DNA of 64,000 nucleotides from Candidatus Methylomirabilota bacterium (GTDB taxonomy: Bacteria; Methylomirabilota; Methylomirabilia; Rokubacteriales; DASRDR01): contig DASYQW010000348.1 of the NCBI GenBank assembly GCA_036005065.1, forward strand, positions 40,036-104,035, read 5' to 3'. Below the pieces are notes generated by a model, which saw only the letters and a program-made list of their open reading frames with translations, was not told the DNA's origin and ran no database searches. The position numbers were made by a program, and so were the translations under genes. Positions 60,756 through 64,000 of this stretch are shown here, piece after piece. How positions within the stretch are numbered: the first letter of the stretch is position 1; each line of letters begins with the position of its first letter.

Positions 60756-61169
60756 ATGACGCTGTTCAACGACCTGGCGTGCGTGTCGATCGCAGTGAGG
60801 AGCATCAGCGAGGCGCTGCCGGCGTACACGGAAGGGCTCGGGCTGACCGTGGGCAGCGAAATCCAGACGTCGCCGCGCGGGTTCGGGTTGCGATGGATCG
60901 AACTCGGGGACGGGCGCAAGAACTTCCTGGAGCTCCTCGAGCCGAGCGGCAGCGGAAGCCTCATCGAGAAGTTCCTCGCTCGACCGGGGCGGTCGAGCGT
61001 CTATCAGGTGAGGCTGTCCGTGAAGGATCTCGACCTGACCCTCTCGACGCTCCAGGCGAGAGGCGTGCGCGTGATTCGGGGACCGAAGGTGCCCGGCCAC
61101 CCGAGACTCGGATGGATCCACCCGGCCTCGACCCACGGGGTGCTTTTCGAGCTGCTCGAAGCCGACTGA
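60756..61169 (+). CDS. VOC/glyoxalase-fold protein
   Basis: 137 residues with two beta-alpha-beta-beta-beta modules, resembling methylmalonyl-CoA epimerase. The first metal-His position (HVAIAV in the family) reads CVSIAV, and the second-module His (HxAF-type) reads YQVRLSV; the terminal Glu positions (LELLEP, FELLEAD) are kept. Loss of both His ligands means normal VOC metal binding is doubtful. It lies between the amidohydrolase and enoyl-CoA hydratase genes. Confidence 0.8.
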   Translation: MTLFNDLACVSIAVRSISEALPAYTEGLGLTVGSEIQTSPRGFGLRWIELGDGRKNFLELLEPSGSGSLIEKFLARPGRSSVYQVRLSVKDLDLTLSTLQARGVRVIRGPKVPGHPRLGWIHPASTHGVLFELLEAD

Positions 61170-61326
61170 GAGACGTGGCCTCGATCCTGTACCGCCCTGA
61201 CCACTGGGTCGTGTCGCCGCTGACCAGCGGCAGCCCCCGCTCCGGGGTGGGCGCTGCGACCGGTGCCCGAAGGTCTTCTACACACTCCTGGACTAGGGGG
61301 CGAGTTCCAATTCAGGGAGGCAGTCG

Positions 61327-62100
61327 ATGAAGCTGGAGTTCATCCTGTACGAGAAGCGCGACCGTATCGCCACCGTCACGATCAACCGGCCCGAGGTGAT
61401 GAACGCGGTGCATCCGCCGGCCAACCAGGAGTTGGATCGCGTGTGGGACGACGTCGCGGCCGATCCGGATACCTGGGTCGCCATATTGACGGGCGCCGGA
61501 GACAAGGCCTTCTCGACCGGCAACGACCTGAAGTGGACGGCGACGAGAGGGATGCCCCGGATGCCGGAGAAGGGATTCGGGGGGATCACGAACCGGCACG
61601 ACCTGACCAAGCCCGTGATCGCCGCCGTGAATGGCTTCGCCCTCGGCGGAGGGTTCGAGATGGCGCTCGCCTGCGACGTCGTCGTTGCCGCCGAGCACGC
61701 GCGCTTCGGGTTCCCCGAGTCGCGGGTCGGGCTGATGGCGGCGGACGGTGGCGTCCACCGGCTGCCGCGACACGTTCCGCTGAAGATCGCGATGGGCATG
61801 TTGCTGACCGGCCGCCAGATGACCGCCTCGGAGGCTCATCGGTGGGGGCTGGTCAACGAGGTGATCCCCGGTCCGGAGCTCCCGCAGGCGGCCCGGCGAT
61901 GGGCGGAGGAGGTCATGGAGTGCGCGCCGCTCTCGGTGCAGGCGACCAAGGAGGCCGCCCTCGGCGGACTGGGGCGTCCGTTGGCTGAGGCGATGGCCGG
62001 AACGTATCCAGGGGTCACTCGCGTGTTCGCCAGCGAGGACGCAAGGGAAGGACCCCGGGCCTTCGCCGCGAAGCGCAAGCCAGTGTGGAGGGGACGGTGA
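61327..62100 (+). CDS. Enoyl-CoA hydratase/isomerase family protein
   Basis: A 257-residue crotonase-fold protein, GGGAGG before the ATG. Oxyanion-hole residues in STGNDLKW and [15 protein letters not shown]; both catalytic Glu positions of rat crotonase are conserved (GGGFEMA and FPESRVGL). Other motifs: [12 protein letters not shown] and [21 protein letters not shown]. It would hydrate or hydrolyse a CoA thioester made by the upstream ligase and hydroxylase. Crotonase relatives that act as CoA hydrolases occur in furoate degradation clusters. Confidence 0.9.
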   Translation: MKLEFILYEKRDRIATVTINRPEVMNAVHPPANQELDRVWDDVAADPDTWVAILTGAGDKAFSTGNDLKWTATRGMPRMPEKGFGGITNRHDLTKPVIAAVNGFALGGGFEMALACDVVVAAEHARFGFPESRVGLMAADGGVHRLPRHVPLKIAMGMLLTGRQMTASEAHRWGLVNEVIPGPELPQAARRWAEEVMECAPLSVQATKEAALGGLGRPLAEAMAGTYPGVTRVFASEDAREGPRAFAAKRKPVWRGR

Positions 62101-62630
62101 CCGACCTCGCTCGCCGCCGTCCGGACGCCACGCCGCCCGGGCCGACAGCCATTCGCCACGACCCTCCGCTGGCCCAGCCGTTCGAGGCCCTGTTCGCGAA
62201 CCTCGAAGAGCTCAAGTTCACCGACCCGGGCACGCTCTTCCACCGATGCTTCGGCTGCGGCCCGAACCACGAGATCGGGCTCCGCGTCCGCACCTTCAGG
62301 GCGGCCGACGGCGTGCTCTCGCCCATCATCGTGCCGAAGCGCTTCGAGGGGCCGCTCGATTGTGCCCACGGAGGGATCGTGGCCACCTATCTCGACGAGG
62401 TGCTGGCGGGAGCGGCCGTCTGCCACAGCGGGCGCGTCCACGTGACAGGGGAGCTCGCCGTCCGCTACCTCAAGCCGACGCCCATCGAGCGTGCGCTGCT
62501 CGGCCGTGCCCGCGCGATCAGGGAAACCCCGAAGTACCTCGAGCTCCAGGGGACGCTGGAAGATCTCGAGACAGGCGAGGTGGTCGCCACCGCGACCGGC
62601 CGCTTCTTCCCGGTGCCCGACGCCCCCTGA
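62097..62630 (+). CDS. PaaI-like hot-dog thioesterase
   Basis: 177 residues from GTG 62097 (GTGA overlap with the hydratase stop, GGAGGGG just upstream); GTG 62085 is an alternative. Hot-dog fold with [40 protein letters not shown] (catalytic region) and [18 protein letters not shown]. Such thioesterases release free acids from CoA. Last gene of the island. Confidence 0.86.
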   Translation: MTDLARRRPDATPPGPTAIRHDPPLAQPFEALFANLEELKFTDPGTLFHRCFGCGPNHEIGLRVRTFRAADGVLSPIIVPKRFEGPLDCAHGGIVATYLDEVLAGAAVCHSGRVHVTGELAVRYLKPTPIERALLGRARAIRETPKYLELQGTLEDLETGEVVATATGRFFPVPDAP

Positions 62631-62794
62631 CCCAGGCGCCGAGGCCGGTCCCGGTGGGCGCGACACTGGGCTCGACGTCCCCGCTCCACTCGACCTCGCG
62701 CGGCAGGCACATCCCGAGTCCGGCCGCCACCGAGTCCGGCCGCCACTTCTCAGCATTACAGCCTTCCGGTAGAATGAGCCGGCGAGCCGACGTC

Positions 62795-63814
62795 ATGGCC
62801 GACAAACGCGTCCGCGCGATCGTGAAGGGCGCTCTCGAGGAGCTCGAGCGCGCCGGGAGCCGTCGGGACCTCGAGCAGGTCCGGGTGAAGTACCTCGGCA
62901 AGAAGGGGCTTCTCACCCAGCTCCTGCGGGCGATGCCCTCGCTGCCGCCGGCCGAGCGTCCGATCGTGGGCCGCGAGGCGAACGAGGCCAAGACCGAGAT
63001 CGAGGCCGAGCTCGGGCGGCGCCTGGCTGCCGTCGAGAGCGCCGAGCGGCGGGCGCGGCTGGCCGCCGACCGGGTCGATCTCACCCTGCCGGGGCGCCGC
63101 ATCGTCCCGGGCCGGATTCATCCCCTGGCGCGGGTCCTCGACGAGATCATCGACGTCTTCGTGGGCCTCGGGTTCGCGGTGGCCGAGGGGCCCGAGGTCG
63201 AGACCGACTACTACAACTTCGAGGCCCTCAACATCCCGAAGGACCACCCCGCGCGGGACATGCAGGACACCTTCTACGTCTCGGAGGAGATCCTGCTCCG
63301 CACCCACACCTCCCCGGTCCAGGTCCGGACGATGGAGCGCCAGAGGCCGCCGGTGCGGATCATCGTCCCGGGCAAGGTCTACCGCCGTGACGCCGACATC
63401 ACGCACTCGCCGATGTTCCAGCAGGTGGAGGGGCTCGCGGTGGATCGCGGCATCACGATGGGCGACCTCAAGGGTACCCTCGAGCTCTTCGCCCGGGAGC
63501 TCTTCGGTGCGGAGAGCCGCATCCGTTTCCGGCCCTCCTTCTTCCCCTTCACCGAGCCGTCGGCCGAGGTCGACGTCCTGTGCTTCCTGTGCAAGGGCGC
63601 CGGGTGCCGCGTGTGCAAGGCGTCGGGATGGCTCGAGATCCTGGGCTCGGGCATGGTGCACCCCCAGGTCCTGCGCACCGTCGGCTACGACCCCGAGGAG
63701 GTCACGGGCTGGGCCTTCGGGATGGGCGTGGAGCGGGTCGCCATGCTCAAGTACGGGATCGACGACATCCGACTGTTCTTCGAGAACGACCTCCGGTTTC
63801 TGGCGCAGTTCTAG
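62795..63814 (+). CDS. pheS: Phenylalanyl-tRNA synthetase alpha chain
   Basis: 339 residues from ATG 62795; ATG 62774 gives a seven-residue extension but overlaps a likely -10 (TAGAAT at 62770-62775). N-terminal coiled coil, then class II core: [77 protein letters not shown] and [15 protein letters not shown] Cys-rich [16 protein letters not shown] lies late in the protein. In most bacteria pheS follows rplT; here it is 17.8 kb away. Confidence 0.96.
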   Translation: MADKRVRAIVKGALEELERAGSRRDLEQVRVKYLGKKGLLTQLLRAMPSLPPAERPIVGREANEAKTEIEAELGRRLAAVESAERRARLAADRVDLTLPGRRIVPGRIHPLARVLDEIIDVFVGLGFAVAEGPEVETDYYNFEALNIPKDHPARDMQDTFYVSEEILLRTHTSPVQVRTMERQRPPVRIIVPGKVYRRDADITHSPMFQQVEGLAVDRGITMGDLKGTLELFARELFGAESRIRFRPSFFPFTEPSAEVDVLCFLCKGAGCRVCKASGWLEILGSGMVHPQVLRTVGYDPEEVTGWAFGMGVERVAMLKYGIDDIRLFFENDLRFLAQF

Positions 63815-63820
63815 CCGGCG

Positions 63821-64000
63821 ATGAAGATCCCGTACCGCTGGCTCCGCGAGTTCGTCGACACCGAGGCGACACCGGCCGAGGCCGCCGAGCGCCTCACCAT
63901 GGCCGGCATCGAGGTGGCCTCCGTGACCCCCGTCGTCACGCGTCTCAGCGGCGTCGTCGTGGGCGAGGTGACCGACGTGGCCTCGCATCCGGCCGGGGGG
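63821..64000 (+). CDS. pheT: Phenylalanyl-tRNA synthetase beta chain (5' part)
   Basis: The first 60 codons from ATG 63821: MKIPYRWLREFVDTE, then ERLTMAGIEVASV and GVVVGEVTDVASHPAG, the start of the PheT B1/EMAP-like tRNA-binding domain. The gene runs off the end of the window. Seven bases separate it from pheS. Confidence 0.93.
   Translation, partial: MKIPYRWLREFVDTEATPAEAAERLTMAGIEVASVTPVVTRLSGVVVGEVTDVASHPAGG

Overview
The window is a 64 kb piece of a high-GC, Gram-negative bacterial chromosome. An outer membrane is implied by a PilQ secretin, a TonB protein, several lipobox proteins and an AsmA-like protein. GC-rich codon use, frequent GTG starts, three branched-chain-amino-acid-type (Liv) ABC transporters, and a zinc-ribbon remnant carrying the YTPKHLAE motif suggest Candidatus Rokubacteria / Methylomirabilota or a deltaproteobacterium-like relative. 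That placement is inference from gene content; no 16S rRNA or ribosomal-protein phylogeny could be run.

Layout. 0-11.3 kb: the 3' end of an unrecognised gene, a hybrid histidine kinase with an extreme KEVPVEV repeat spacer, the type IV pilus set pilMNOPQ, an unknown periplasmic protein, aroB and two lipoproteins, closed by a strong terminator. 11.6-16.8 kb: a nuclease-fold protein on the minus strand, then a TPR protein, efp, accB, accC and thiE. 16.9-23.5 kb: Liv transporter 1 (binding protein, H, M, G, F) followed by leucine dehydrogenase. 23.7-33.6 kb: Liv transporter 2 with a fused LivM-LivG polypeptide, then a MaoC-like protein, an ornithine cyclodeaminase/mu-crystallin homologue, an FAD amine oxidase, an aldehyde dehydrogenase and a small secreted protein; the enzyme trio would fit pipecolate/lysine-type catabolism. 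33.6-41.8 kb: gcvH, a lipoate ligase-like gene, pepA, a PHP phosphoesterase, DAHP synthase behind a textbook Phe/Tyr leader-peptide attenuator, tonB and a 5'-nucleotidase-like lipoprotein. 41.8-45 kb: tRNA-Val(GAC), thrS, infC (ATC start codon), rpmI, rplT. 45.2-48.5 kb: a large AsmA/DUF748 protein and a broken zinc-ribbon gene. 48.5-62.6 kb: a catabolic island with a GntR regulator, an aryl/acyl-CoA ligase, a three-subunit molybdenum hydroxylase, Liv transporter 3, an amidohydrolase, a VOC protein, an enoyl-CoA hydratase and a thioesterase. 62.8-64 kb: pheS and the start of pheT.

How it works together. The translation cluster thrS-infC-rpmI-rplT normally continues into pheS-pheT; here about 17.8 kb lies between rplT and pheS. 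The catabolic part of that insert encodes import, CoA activation, Mo-dependent hydroxylation and hydration/hydrolysis of an unknown, probably (hetero)aromatic, carboxylate.

Most notable observations: (1) a complete ribosome-mediated attenuator upstream of DAHP synthase, with a leader peptide containing FFGYYF and mutually exclusive RNA stems; (2) a dispersed intergenic repeat of about 90 bp with two covarying hairpins, four full copies and two or so decayed ones between 11 and 39 kb; (3) the interrupted rplT-pheS junction with a gene remnant at its inner left edge; (4) the non-canonical ATC start of infC; (5) the repeat-expanded sensor kinase. The two stretches longer than 300 bases without a conventional gene (11284-11664 and 37624-37960) hold a terminator plus a repeat copy, and the attenuator, respectively.
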